The notes under the pieces are model-generated. The model had not been told where the DNA came from and made no database searches. It was given only the letters and a program-made list of their open reading frames with translations. A DNA stretch of 64,000 nucleotides from Triatoma infestans (Eukaryota > Arthropoda > Insecta > Hemiptera > Reduviidae), in the NCBI GenBank assembly GCA_011037195.1, contig JAAEAF010000669.1:1-64000 (forward strand), read 5' to 3'. Positions 33,844 to 46,400 of this stretch are shown piece after piece. Position 1 is the stretch's first letter; the number at the start of each line of letters is the position of its first letter. The translations under genes were made by a program, and so were the position numbers.

Positions 33844-34057
33844 TGTTGGAAATATGCCCTGGAGCCTTGAGTATGGATAAAGAAAACTCAAACCTTCTTT
33901 ATTTTATATTTTTTATTTTAAATGTTTACCACATACAAACTTCCTATATCTGTATAATAATAATAATTGCAAATATCTTCAACAAAACAGCACCAAAAAA
34001 CCATGGCCTTCTTTATTTTTTCCAAAACTATTACCTATATTTTCAGTGTTCCCTACA
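33844..34057 (-). repeat. BEL/Pao 5' LTR
   Basis: 214 bp, TG...CA ends, right copy. It differs from the left LTR mainly in its second half, with an 8-9 base length difference just before the terminal CAGTGTTCCCTACA. Confidence 0.9.
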
Positions 34058-34315
34058 GTATTGAATCAGCTGATTGCTTTATTAAAAACAAGACGCAAAG
34101 TTTTTTAATGCAGATTTAAATTTTCTCAAAAATACGTAGCCTTTTTTGCCTAATTTTATGCAAAGGGATAATTTTGAGTGTTCCTCTGTTGATTTAAAAC
34201 AGTGTTCTGCATGTTAGTACTTCTATGACTTTATTTCAAAACATTTTAGTTTACATTTTTAATTCTACTTGGTGCTATAAGTTTGTGGACTTCAAAAACT
34301 ATAAAACTATTCATT

Positions 34316-34350
34316 TATACTACTACTTACTAACTGTAAGTAGTAGTATA
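34316..34350. repeat. Perfect 15-bp hairpin
   Basis: TATACTACTACTTAC (34316-34330), a 5-base loop TAACT, then the exact complement GTAAGTAGTAGTATA (34336-34350). It sits between the BEL 5' LTR and the Jockey ORF1. No terminator or tRNA role is evident. Confidence 0.75.
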
Positions 34351-34461
34351 CAATTAGATAGTGTAAGTAGTAATTAGTAATTGTATATAATATTTCTGTA
34401 TTAATAGAGTGTACATAGGGACTTAAAAAACTAACTCTTTATTTATTTATTTTCCTCTGTA

Positions 34462-35577
34462 ATGAGTGAAACTAGCGACATCTCGACAGACAATGAGTCT
34501 ATTTCGTCGTTAACTCTAAAAAAGAGGACCTGCACTTCTGGCAACTCGCCTAAACAAAATAAAAATGTCAAAGACATCATCCCTACCAAAGCTCTGTCAA
34601 GCAGCAAGGGAACAAAAGCTCACAATCTCCCCAGGAAAAAACACCTTTCAGTCAAACTGTTTTTCGTCAACCACCAATGGCAATCACAAAGAAACCAGTA
34701 GCGACCGTGACAGCCCGCCGGGAGTCCTATCAAATAATCCCTTTGCTCCTCTTGCTGATCAAGAAAATATGGAGGCCACAACGTCCACCACCCAGTACGT
34801 GTCCACAAACCTCCCTCTCTTATTTTAAGAATGTCAACCAATATGCAGCTCTATGTACTCCATTATCACAGTTAGCAGAGATTGATACTTTTTCTTGCAA
34901 AGCACGGATTACTGACTTAGTAATTAATGCCAAAACGAGTGACACTTACAGATGCATCATCAAGGAGAATAACGCCGATTATCATACCTCCCAACTAGAA
35001 GAAGACAAGGGTTACAGGGTAGTCATTCGACAACTTCATCAAAGTGTGCCCGTCGAGCTCATCAAGGAAGAACTCACAGAGCTCGGTCATACGGTGCGAA
35101 CCGTTACTCCGGTGATATATCCAGTCACCAAACAAACTCCGCCACTCTTTTTTGTTGATCTCGAACCTCGACCAAATAACAAAGATATTTTCGATATTAA
35201 AACCCTTTTCTACCCAAAAATTAAAGTTGAGGAACCACATAAGCACGTGTGCAGTGCAAGTGTTGTCAGGAATATGGTCACACGAAAAACTACTGTCAGC
35301 GCAGACCAAGATGCGTAAATGTGCAGGGGAACACTTCACTCAAGATTGTGGTCAGTTGCCTAACACTCCAGCTAGGTGTGCACTCTGCATCGGCGACCAT
35401 ACTGCAAGCTACAAAGGTTGCATGATTTACAGAGAGTTACAACGAATTCGAAGACACCCTCCTGTATATGAGCACCCCTCAGCCCTTCATAGAACACAAC
35501 GCCTGCCAATTAGATACCGCCTCACCTCACCAGCCAAGACATTTACCTCCTCTGCATTCTTCTGTTGTAAATCCTAA
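34462..35577 (+). pseudogene. Jockey-clade LINE ORF1 (gag-like)
   Basis: The start ATG at 34462 is followed by a Ser/Thr/Lys-rich N-terminus. After frame changes comes a PRE_C2HC-like RNA-binding segment, GYRVVIRQLHQSVPVELIKE and PPLFFVDLEP (34995-35210). Then come Cys/His knuckles (CAGEHFTQDC and CALCIGDHTASYKGC, about 35322-35430; the first knuckle is in another frame near 35250-35300). This is Jockey ORF1 organisation. Stops and frameshifts interrupt it at least four times. Confidence 0.7.
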
Positions 35578-35759
35578 TCTGTCATAAGCAAGTGTGCTCA
35601 CGGGACCTCAGCTGCCTCCTATTCCTTCTCAAGTTTCTACTCCCTCCGCCATAGGAGACATCAACACACTTCTTGGTACCTTCTTATCTGATTTTAAATC
35701 GCTCATCACACCTCTGATTTCTCTCCTCGCAACCGTGATTCCAGACTCCTTTCCAATCA

Positions 35760-37990
35760 AGCACCATAAGGACTCTTACCCAACGTTCTCTCACCGGTCT
35801 TCTATGGAATTCTAATGGACTAACAAATCGCAAGAACTAGAAATATTACTACATGACAAACGTATTGACCTTACCCTAATAACTGAGACACACTTCACGG
35901 ACAGATGATCAAGGTTTTTTATCCCAGGCACAGCATACAAGTCTAATCACCCCGACGGAACATGCCATGGTAGAACCGCTGTACTTGTTCGCAATTCCTT
36001 GTCACATTTTCTAATACCTTCCAATACTAAACCCTTTCTACAGTCTATCGTCGTCTCTCTACTCTCGAAGCCATTTTCCTATATTTTTGCTTCTATGAAC
36101 TGTCCCCCTAATAATACAGTCCAGCAAAATGATTTCTTATCCCACTTTTCTTCTCTCGGTTCTCGCTTTATATGCTACCCTAGCTGGTGCAGTCGGGTGG
36201 CGAATCCGGGAGGCCGAATCCTTCATAATATTCTTAATCAAAATAGTTATTTCTGCTTATCACCATCACATCCTATTTACTGGCAAACCTCTCCCCGCAA
36301 AAGACACCACCTACTTGATTTCTTCATCTGTTCTAAGATTACGACCTCACATACTGATGTATATACCTTAAACGATCTGTCCTCCAACCATAGCCCCGTC
36401 ATACTGACACTAGACATTCACCCCAAATAAACACCTCAACGACCGGCACTTATAAATGGAATTGTGGACTGGAAGTAATTCCGACCAGAAATTCTGATCA
36501 GAAATTGAACTTAAACGTGCTTTTAAAGACCCCACAACAACTAGACGATAACGTAGAATATTTGACTACTTCTATTCAACAAAGCATTTGGCAATCTACT
36601 CAACATACTTCACCTAGAAATACGCAATTACCCTACAATCTACCTATCCATTTAAGACATTTAATAACCCGCAAACGTCGTGCGAGAGCCCTTTGGCATC
36701 GCACTAGATACCCCTCCCAAAAAAAATTATTTCACCAACGGACAAGAGAACTGACGAAAGAACTACATAAATATTACTATGATCAGTACTCAGCTTACAC
36801 ACAATCTCTAACAACAGAAGGCAACTCACTTTGGACAGCTACTAACAAAATTCTCAAATACAGACAAACCACTCACCCACTTAAACGTACAGACGGTTCT
36901 TGGGCCAAATCATACGAAGAGAAAGCTCAGTGTCTAGCTGAACATATTTCCACAGTCCTCATTCCTCACCGCGATGTTCAAGGCTCACAACATACGGAAC
37001 ACATCCGCAACGAACTTGACATCCCTCTCCTACTCTCGCTTCCTCCTAAACCATTCACTCCAAAAGACGTAATGAATATAATTAACAATCTTCCGAAAAA
37101 GAAAAGCCCTTGCTACAATTTGATCACCGCTAATATCCTATTACAGCTCTCCAGAAAAGCAATAATTTGTATCACTTCTCTTTACAACTCAGTCCTACGA
37201 ACCACTTACTTCCCTATCCTCTGGAAATTGTCTTTAATAAGAATGATAGCTAAACCAAATAAACCTACACATCCCCTAGCTCATACCGACCAATCATCCT
37301 CCTACCCATCCTAGGAAAAATTCTTGAAAAACCTTTACTACTCCGCCTCCAAACTGAAATAGCACCACTAAATGTCATTCCTGAACACCAATTCGGTTTT
37401 CGGAGTTGCCACTCGACTGTTCATCAAATGCATCGCGCTGTAGATACAATCGCTACCTCTCTGGAACTGAAGCAGTATAGTCCAGGCGTCTTTTTGGACA
37501 TGTCTCAAGCTTTTGACCGAGTATGGCATATGGGGTTACTTTACAAGCTCAAGGGCATCCTATCTCCTACTTATTATCTGGTACTTAAATCTTATCTCAC
37601 GGATCGTTTCTTCCAAGTCATTCAAAGTTCATCATCATCTGTTATTTATCCAGTTCTAGCAGGAGTTCCTCAAGGTAGCATTCTTTCAGCTCTACTATCT
37701 TTACAGCTGACTTACCAACTCTCCAGATATAATTACTTTTACATTTGCCGACGATACTGCAATTCTTTCTCCTCATGTGGATCCCGTCATGGCAACTCGT
37801 GCTCTACTAACTCATCTTGGCAAACTAACGGCTTCCATCACTGGATGGTCGTCGTTCATATCTCTCAAGCAACATATACATATGTATATGTACATATATA
37901 TGTACACAAATTACCACTCATCACTTTTGCTTGTTATAATACATTGTATACAGCTGCAAAATAAATTAATATATTAAAAAAAAAAAAAAT
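35760..37990 (+). pseudogene. Jockey-clade LINE ORF2 (endonuclease and RT) with poly(A)
   Basis: The endonuclease start is near 35800 (LLWNSNGLTNRKN and LTLITETHFTDR), with a degraded middle and SPVILTLDIH near 36400 (the DHxPV-type end). RT follows at 36505-37314 with LPKKKSPCYNLITANIL, FPILWKLSLIRMIAKPNKP. After a frame change come HQFGFRSCHSTVHQMHRAV, FLDMSQAFDRVWHMGLLYKL, and AGVPQGSILSALLS (37370-37700). The active site is visible in another frame near 37745 (TFADDTAIL). The element is cut near 37870, then reaches AATAAA at 37961 and an A run at 37977-37989. Missing thumb and C-terminus imply an internal deletion. Confidence 0.8.
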
Positions 37991-39763
37991 TAAGGTATTA
38001 TACTAAACCTGCATTGTCCATGGTTGTATTTAATTTTAACTATTAATAAAATAAAAAAATTGATATAATATTGGCTCATCAGTTCTACCTGTAATGCAAG
38101 ACTGAACGTATGTAGAGTTCTTTCAGTGCTACTGTCGCTGCCTGCTGGACAGTAATATAAACTACAACGAAGTGACTACCTTCCAGTATGTATCCCCACT
38201 ACCCCTATATCTGTGTTTGAGCTCTGCAAAAAAAATGTCCAAGTTTACAGAAAAGTTGTCACTTTGTGTAATTGTATTAAGTGTGCAGTACAAGTCGTGT
38301 CAGTGTTTCTTACCAGATTTTTAGATCTACTTAATATTAAACTGCATAAAATGCATTACTAGGAAGTCAATTTTGAATTTCTTTAAATTTGGAATGCTAA
38401 CTGCACAGATATTAAATCTATCATTTTTATTGGTAACAATTTTCAATTTACCTTTAGCGAAATTGAACTTAAGCAAGAATTCCAAGTTTAGTTCAACTGG
38501 AATTATAAAAATTGCAGTAAGAGAAATTTTGTTGTGCACAATGGGCCCAGCTGAGGTCTAAGTGCTGAATCTCCTAGGAGGCCCCCGACTTTCTAGATTA
38601 GATTAGAAGAGAAAATTTTGTTCTAATGTTCATTCCAAAATTATTTTAAATATGTACAAATGTTACTGGAAACTGGCATTAGGTTAATCTTCCATAACCA
38701 AGAGGTAAATTGGCGTTTAGGAAAACGCAAATACTTAATTATTAAAATTAAAAGTTCTCTTTGAAAATTGTGATTTATAGCTTTTGGGAATTATTGTAGT
38801 TACTTATGGCAGTTCGTGTCCAATATTTAACTTCTCCTTCACTTCCTTCGGTTAGCTTGTTGAAATATATTAACAAAAGAACAGATGTGTAGTTAGTTAA
38901 TTGATGACGGAGCAATATTGTCCAGCACGTCCAGCAGGGGCGCTGTGTTAGTGCAGCCTAACTTGTTTAAATGATTACTTGCTCACTGACAGCTTTAAAT
39001 TGGTAAGGTACATTTATGCCTAGAAACATCATAATAACTATTACAAATGTCGAATAATTTCTTCTTTTTTTTTCTTAATCCTGTTTGAAAAGTCTGTAGA
39101 CGTTAAAAGTGTTTAAACCAAATGTTTACTTAACAAAATTACTAGCTATTACTCAATGACGCCCAACTTGATATCAGGTTAAATAGAATCTAAGTAATTA
39201 ATCATTGTTATTTCAGCTTTCAGACACCTCTATACCCCCCTCCCAATCGCCACCATCACCACAAACATTAATACATAGAAAAACAACTAGCACTAGTTTT
39301 AACACTAATTCCACAATTTGTTATATTATTGTTCTATAGAAATTCATTTCTACTGAAACACGATTTGATGATTTTGAATTCCCATTTATAAATTTCACTT
39401 GCCACTTAAGCTTACTTGATTCCCGGCCTTTTAATGTTACGTTTTCCATAAAATCATCTTTGCTGGTGGCATCTTTAAATGTTATTTATTAATTATCATT
39501 ATTGATTGCAGACAAATATCATTTCTGTTTATATTCCGTTTTTTAATTTCTATTAACTACTACCTTCCGTTCTCTACTACAAGTAAGAGGAAGTATTGCG
39601 GACGTGACAGATTTTAGAAATTGAGTTTTCACCGGGAATACATGTTTTGGTATCGCCTGATTACGATAAAATGTTTCTAGCGAATGGTTCGTACGTATGT
39701 ATGTGCAGTGGAAGAACGAAATGGAAAAATAATAGTTTTGGAAAATAGTTTTGTAAAATTAGA
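37991..39763. other. No gene; one ACTTCCGG edge
   Basis: No coding motif recognised. At about 39575-39660 are the GTAAGAGGAAGTATTGCGG junction and TTGAGTTTTCACCGGGAATA phrase of the ACTTCCGG family. Confidence 0.5.
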
Positions 39764-39857
39764 TAGTTCAAGTAGTGTTAATGAAGATTCTCGACCGATC
39801 TAATAACAACTAAAGGAGATCTCGAGGAGCGGTCAATAAAATGTACACTTTTTTTAA

Positions 39858-39904
39858 ATCTTTTCCAACGTTTCGACAAATTTATTGTCTTCTTCAGGGA
39901 TAAA
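39858..39904 (-). ncRNA. Hammerhead ribozyme (ACGU family), left arm
   Basis: On the minus strand: CTGAAGA (39897-39891), one extra A, stem II GACAA/TTGTC with a TAAAT loop (39889-39875), GAAA (39874-39871), palindromic ACGT (39871-39868), cleavage-site U at 39867, then GGA pairing with TCC just before CTGAAGA. All invariant residues present. Confidence 0.7.
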
Positions 39905-40163
39905 GATAAAAAAAATGTTAATCGGTGTTGGATATATTTTCCATAAAACAAACTAAACTCAATTTATGTAATAAACAGAGAGAGTTACTAACTATATGAG
40001 CTACATCATCAGAAATGAAAAAATGGTTTCATTTTCTGTTTCATTTTTTCATTTCTGATGATGTAGCTCATATAGTTAGTAACTCTCTCTGTTTATTACA
40101 TAATTTGAGTTTAGTTTGTTTTATGGAAAATATATCCAACACCGATTAACATTTTTTTTTATC

Positions 40164-40211
40164 TTTATCCCTGAAGAAGACAATAAATTTGTCGAAACGT
40201 TGGAAAAGATT
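40164..40211 (+). ncRNA. Hammerhead ribozyme (ACGU family), right arm
   Basis: CTGAAGA (40171-40177), one extra A, stem II GACAA/TTGTC with a TAAAT loop (40179-40193), GAAA (40194-40197), palindromic ACGT (40197-40200), cleavage-site U at 40201, and stem I GGA (40202-40204) with TCC (40168-40170), extendable after one mismatch. It is the mirror image of the left-arm copy. Confidence 0.75.
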
Positions 40212-40282
40212 TAAAAAAAGTGTACATTTTATTGACCGCTCCTCGAGATCTCCTTTAGTTGTTAGTTCAAGTAGTGTATTTA

Positions 40283-40870
40283 GTGATGGGGATAGAGCCA
40301 GGTATACTAAAATTTAGGTCAATGCAAACCAAGAGGCAAAGGCGCAAGAATCCGTTAAATTAATACAATGCCACTTGGCCAACAGTTTTGTAAGAGAGGG
40401 CATTCCTTTAAGACAGTCTGCATTCTGCTTTCAAAGCCAGAACACTTGCTTCAGGAATCGCTCTCTTAAACTCACGCCAGTGATAGAGATTTGCCTTTAT
40501 TCTAGATCATTTATTAAGAATTAGTTGGTTGTAGACTCTCAGAAGCAGAATACTTGTTTTTCCTCTCTTAGCATCAGTGCATATTAATAAGTTTATAATA
40601 TCTTGCAAATAACTTGTAGTTATTGTTTCAATAGAATACATTCATTGTTAGCAGTAGTGATATTTTCTTATTACTAATACTTCTCTCTTAAACATATATT
40701 TACTTACAAAACCGCTCGTGCTACTACAAACATACAACACAACATCACTAATAACATTTCATTTGGGTGTCTTTTTAACAGAATATCTCAAAAACGAAAA
40801 GTCGCAGGAATTCGCCTTACATTCTTAAAAATTGTTGTGCTTCAGTCCTAACCTATTATAACTATATTAT
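40283..40870. other. No gene recognised
   Basis: No coding signal or recognisable repeat, apart from a short AACAGAATATCTCAAAAACGAAAA phrase near 40780 that belongs to the ACTTCCGG family. Confidence 0.45.
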
Positions 40871-42185
40871 TTAATAAATCTCTTTCTGCAGGCAAATTTC
40901 CAGAAGCTTCAAGTCAAGCTTGCCAATACGGCAGAGTAAGATGGTGAAAGATCCAATGGTGAAAGAATGTTAAAAATTATAGACCTCTTTGCATACAGTC
41001 ATCCTTAGCCAAAGTATTTGAATCTCTAGTCATACATAAAATAATTTCTGACATTAACAGTACAATTTTTCCGGGACAACATGGTTTCCACTCTGGCCGG
41101 TCAACTCTCACGAATCTATGGCTATTCCAAGACTACACTTTGAAATCCTTCTCTACATCGAATCAAATAGACGTGATATTACTGATTTTTCGAAAGCATT
41201 CGATACAGTTGATCACCACATCTTTCTTGGTATACGCCAAACCTACGGTATCCATGGAACTCTTCTCGAGTGGCTAAACCTATATTTATCCGGAAGAATG
41301 TAAATGGTAAAAATAAAATCACACATTTCAACAAAGTTCTTGGCATTTTGGTGTATCACAGGGTTCTCATCTTGGTCCTCTACTCTTAAAAATTTTTATA
41401 AACGACATTGCCGTAATCACCAATAATAGTAGTGTTCAGTTAGTTTTTCTTTTGCGGATGATCTAAAACTTTACTCCAATATTGCTCCTGTAGCGGATTC
41501 ATATGTATAAATATACCTGTTCAATTGGAACGGGTGAGTCAGTACAATGATCTTGGAGTTTTTATGGAACCTGATCTTACTCTGCCACTTAAGTCTCACT
41601 CAGATTTGTGGCGCATATCAATTCTATCATAGGCAAGGCGAACAAGAGTCTTGGGTTTATATCAAGATCTTGCAAAAGTTTTAACAACTTAATGACTCTC
41701 AGAACGTTGTATCAGTCCCTTGTTCGACCAATTCTTCGGTACTGCTGTGTTCTCTGTCTCCTTATCACAACAGCCATGTAAAAAGACTTGAAGCGATGCA
41801 GAATCGTGTCCTCCGTATTGTTCACCATAGATACTTCCCAGCCGACACCATCAACTATGAAGATTTTACCTTCAAATTCAAAATTCAGAATTGCGTAGAC
41901 AATTTGCTGATTACATTTTTATTTTCAAAATTATTCACCATTTTATTATTTGTAAACTTATTATACCTCTTAAATTTTAATATTCCTTGATGTTCCACTA
42001 GACAAAAAATAACTTTTAATATTACCTATTATGACTGTGACTACGTTAAATGGAGTCCTCTTCCTAGAATGAATGATGCGCCAATTAAATAATTTCTCAA
42101 TTATTGACATTTTTAATACGAACTTAACGCAATTTCAAAAATGTTTAGTTAATAAAGGTGTTTTTATTAAATTTTAGTTATGTAT
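40871..42185 (+). pseudogene. CR1/Jockey-type LINE RT (family C, second copy)
   Basis: Translated landmarks in order, across frames: NYRPLCIQSSLAKVFESLVI (about 40977), FPGQHGFHSGRSTLTNLW (41069-41122), TDFSKAFDTVDHHIFLG (41180-41230), SQGSHLGPLLLKIFINDIA (41352-41412), YNDLGVFMEPDLTLPLKSH (41544-41600) and a C-terminal tail with RMNDAPIK near 42070. The same family as the minus-strand remnant at 231-1330. It is interrupted at about 42186 by a Jockey 3' end and resumes at 42821. Confidence 0.75.
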
Positions 42186-42820
42186 AGTTTCAAGTTACTG
42201 GACTCCACTTAGACCGCCGGTTAACTTGGAACCCCCATACACTTTCTGCAGGCAAATTCAGGCTCAATCTTAAAAGACTGGCTTTAAATCAGAGCCACAC
42301 GACAATTACGACGATTGCTAGACGGAAAACTAAATGATAACCTCTACAACATGATACTAATTTACAAAACTATAATTCGCCCTATATGGATGTACGGTTG
42401 CGAAGTTTGGGGTTCTACCAAACCTTCCAACCTATACAGAGTACAAGCACTCCAATCTAAACTTCTACGACACATTACTGACGCACCCTACTATGTCTCA
42501 AATCTTACACTACACACTGACCTCAATATACCATTCGTTACACACAATAACAACCAAATACAAAAAGTTTCACGAAACACTATCACAACATAACAATTCT
42601 CTCATCTCCAACTTAAGCTTGCCACAGAATACAACAAGGAGACTGAAAAGGAAGTGGTCTAGGGATAACCTTCGCAACTAAACGCCCTAACAATGCCAGG
42701 AGTGTCATCGCTGGATGGCTTCTCCACTCGAGTTCCTCAAGCCAACAGTATCAGTAGTGAGCAATAGCAATTATTGTTATTATGTAACAGATTTTGCTTA
42801 TACAATAAATAAAAAAAAAG
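42186..42820 (+). mobile_element. 5'-truncated Jockey 3' end inserted in family C LINE
   Basis: Starts with DRRLTWNPHT-like sequence (about 42210-42240), then IYKTIIRPIWMYGCEVWGST (42360-42420), LQSKLLRHITDAPYYVSNLT, and the ending RRLKRKWSRDNLRN with a stop at 42681. A 139-bp 3' UTR follows with AATAAA and an A run at 42808-42820. Its C-terminus resembles the minus-strand copy at 12130. Target duplication not identified. Confidence 0.7.
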
Positions 42821-43045
42821 GTACTGATTCTTATTTAACTCTTGATTTCATATTAAGAATTCTTTAAATTTTATGTTACCTACTTTTATATTTTGTATTT
42901 TTATATAGTGTATTATTTTTGTTTTAAGTTCTCTTATTACGTATTTTAATATTTTATTGACTTTTATATATTATTAATATGTATTTTCGTTTTTATATTT
43001 AAATATGTAATTGGGTTTAACCCATTTAATAAATAAATACATAAA
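42821..43045 (+). other. 3' UTR and tail of the family C LINE
   Basis: AT-rich 3' UTR ending in TAATTGGGTTTAACCCATTT, then AATAAATAAAT. The TGGGTTTAACCCA hairpin and AAAT tail match the left end of the 231-1330 copy in reverse orientation. Confidence 0.7.
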
Positions 43046-43059
43046 AATCGTGATTGACA

Positions 43060-43480
43060 CCCGATTATTTGTACCAGCAATCAGTTCGGTCAAAACCTGT
43101 CAACCGGAAATGTTATTTTGTTATTCTGTACTCTGTTATTTTTTTTTAGTTTTGTCGCCATTTCCTCGAGATAGGGGTCTAACAATTTTTCTTTAAACTT
43201 TGCATATCAAAGATGATACATAAATGCCAATCACTTTTTTTATTTGAAACATTTTTCCAAAAATTTGATCCTTATTTATTTATTTTTACATATTTGCCTG
43301 ATAAAGTAAAAATTCTACCGCATGTATCTTTAGGTCTTAGTCTTTTATGTAATGTATGATTCCTTAAGGTCCCCTAAATATAATGTACGTTTCCTGAAAA
43401 TAATTTGTAAATATCCCAAACTTGAAGGAAATTTCTCAATTAGTACTGGAAAAAATTGCAGTGCGTTCCAGATTTTACTA
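43060..43480 (+). repeat. ACTTCCGG dispersed repeat block, diverged
   Basis: Contains AACCGGAAATGTTATTTTG, TTTAGTTTTGTCGCCATTTCCTCGAGA and TTGAAACATTTTTCC, diverged versions of the family phrases. No coding content. Confidence 0.5.
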
Positions 43481-46400
43481 CAATAACAATGACAATAAAT
43501 TTCTTAAATGAAATTTTTATATTTAGAAAGGAATTAATTAAAGTTTCACAGAATATTTTTTCTCATTTGCAGTTAAATTTTATGAAAACATAACACATGA
43601 ATGCAGACGAATAATTGGACTGACATGGATGTTAGGAATGTGTTGCCGGAAGTTACAGTAAACGTCAGATTGTGAATGAGTGTTCTGGTGGAAGTGGAAC
43701 AGCAAGAAGACATACACACACATCTATACATATATATATATACATATCAAGAAAGGTTTGACTGACAATGAAGTGTTTGAGACACAGACAGTGAAAGCGC
43801 GCGGAAAAAATGTAAGGCAGGAGAAGGTTTTAAACATTTCGCGCCACTGTCTGTGTATGTCGTCTGTAACTATCTCCTTATGTGTGCAACCTAACGAAGT
43901 GTGAAAAAGGTCCCAAAGGTTGTTTTCCAGCTACTACGGCTTTTACACCTCAAGAGACCCGTCTTCTACCTTTCTACATGTACGCACACAGGGCAAACTA
44001 TATATATATTTTCTTATTTTCTTCTTTTTCTTATATTTCTAGACAAACCTTGTGTACATGGCGTTCATCATCAAGTTGTTCTTGATCATAAAAGGAGGCG
44101 GCTCTCCCTGTAATACATACATCTCATTGATTACATATCCTCACCCTGTCTACGTATACATTACCATATGTTCGGGTAAATATTGACTTCCACCTGTCTT
44201 ATACCGTCCAACACAATGTCTAGGAATAAAAATATAACGAAAGTTACTTCATATTTCTCACCATCTGCGTAGAGAAAAACTTCAACTCTCATATCTTTAA
44301 TTTTATGTGTTCAGAATTTAAAAAATGTACTATATTGATGCAATAAATATAAACTTGATTCCTAAAAATCATTATCTAGATTCTCTTCTCTAGTTTAGGC
44401 TCTTGGAGATAAGTGGACAAACGAAGTAAAACTAAATTCATAATAATTATCATATTTAGTTAAAAAATTTGTAAGGGGACTCCCGTCCAATGTGTCTATA
44501 CGTTCCGCGCTTTACAAAATGTTTTATCAGACCAATAAATATGAGTTTCAATACTAATTTTACATAAGTGAGTTAATTTCAAATCTAGTTGTTTTCACAG
44601 AATGCTCTCAATAACTCGTTTCAAATCTTAAACTCTTGGATAAAGGAAAAGCAAAAGACAGACCAAGTATTTACTTAATCATAAAAACTATTAGGTGTTT
44701 TAGTTGCAAACGGAAATAATAATAAGAGAAAATAAAAATATACCTAAAAGTTGAGGAGAAAACGTATTGCTTTAACGGCAAGAACTGAACACAATTTCAT
44801 GAAAGTTGATTGGTCAACAGCGCGCTTTACGGCAATTTCTTGCTATCATTCCATTAGTTTCAGTATACATGCATAAACGACAGAAAGTGTACAAATATTG
44901 CGTTCCTTAACAAAAAGTAGAAAACAATGCTAAAATATTCAATTAGGCACGCGTTATATGGGACGGCTTACCGTGTTGTACATACATGAGTGAAGGCGCA
45001 CTTTTTAGTCGCGTTATCGGTGAGCGCGTTATAAGGGAATTTTCTGTGCTATACTTCCTTTCGTCTCAATCAATACTAATAATATTAATAATAATGTCTT
45101 TATTTTAACAAAATATAAAGAATTTAACAACATATATATAAATAAAACAATAAACTTTAAAATAAAGACTACACTTGAGCTACGAGTGGGTTGTTGTTGG
45201 GTATACAATTTTTCTAAAATAAAACAGTTCAGTTTATTTAAAATAATACAAATTTTTTATCTTGGCAAGAGTACGATATAATAAAACTAATAATGATAAA
45301 CTTAATTAAAATAATAAGGAAAAAGAAAAAGACAAATTCTTTCATAACTTTATATTGCCATGAAGTTTTGAAATAATACTTTTGTGATTTTGATTTTTAA
45401 TGGCCATTAGATTACAAATTCATCTCTGGAAAGCGATTCCTTTTTACAGCAGCTAGACAGTATTCTTTTGATACAGGGCACAAACAGATATTAATGCTTC
45501 ATGGTATATGGAATATTAAATTAAATTAATTACATGTTTTTTTTTAAGTACATGGTAATTCCCAGTGCTACCAACTTCAAAATACTGTTTTTAATTTGTC
45601 GTATGTGCGTCATTTTAATTAATATTCTTCTTAAAAATAAAACTACTCGGTAATTATGAAGTCGTGGGTCCAATATGGCTGTCAATCCTTGCAACTACTG
45701 CTATTACTTAATTTAATTAAAGAAATATTTAATAATAATGACAATAATAAAATAAAAACAAGGAATTTTTATTCTTCACGATAAAAACAAAATATATAAC
45801 CTTACTGAGTTATAGGCTAGGTTCACTCGGTTCCAGTTGGTCTGGCATTTAAAACATATTTTCGCACTATGTTTCTCTGTAACGTTGAGATGGATTACAG
45901 TTGTAAAAATTATAGCTGCGTTAGCTTTGTCAATTCATCGACGAAAAGGAAACATAATAAGTAGCAATATTCACTGACAATCGATTATATAATCAATGTT
46001 TTTCCACATGGAGAAGGAGAGAAGATGAGATTGAAGTTGATGGCAGAGTCAACAATGCTTGTGTCCCTTACAATAAAGTTTTTTGTGTTCCTTAAACTCT
46101 GTAATAGGAACGTTTACAGCGTACTACAACACCACACGTAATGTGTAGTATTTTGTTTTACAACCGAACTGAGCAGGCAATTTGTGATATTGAGCGGTCT
46201 GAACAATGTCGTTTAAGGGCATTTTTGACAACAATTTTGAATGGTGAATCTCGAGAGTGTTGCAGGTTTTGTGTGCTATGATTCACCAACTTATTTTAAA
46301 CCCAAGGCCTCCTAAAAGAGCATAATTAGAATTAGAGTTCCAACCTGACAATAATACCCCACGTGTTAAGGAATTAGTGTATTTGGTTATAAATAGTTTC

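Larger units (their letters stand above)
29052..34057 (-). mobile_element. Complete-length BEL/Pao LTR retrotransposon (degenerate)
   Basis: Two direct LTRs (29052-29258 and 33844-34057) begin TGTTGG and end CCTACA. They are flanked outside by the same five bases GTATT (29047-29051 and 34058-34062), a target duplication. The internal minus-strand region reads gag, CCHC knuckles, protease, RT, RNase H, integrase and DUF5641-like end, the BEL/Pao order. The LTRs differ by roughly ten substitutions and three small indels over about 210 bp, so the insertion is old. Many frame breaks disable it. Confidence 0.9.
39779..40262. mobile_element. Fold-back element with two opposed hammerheads
   Basis: About 484 bp flanked by a 15-bp direct repeat TAGTTCAAGTAGTGT (39764-39778 and 40263-40277). 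From about 39809 to 40263 it is a long, nearly perfect inverted repeat (arms of about 210 bp, centre near 40025), with each arm carrying a hammerhead core pointing outward from the centre. The outer ends share AGGAGATCTCGAGGAGCGGTC. There is no coding sequence. It looks like two copies of one retroelement unit joined head to head, as known for Penelope-like insertions. Confidence 0.8.

Noticed and set aside
36129..36371. 80-codon frame with a signal-peptide-like start
   Set aside because: It is the out-of-frame shadow of the Jockey endonuclease region at 35999-36430.
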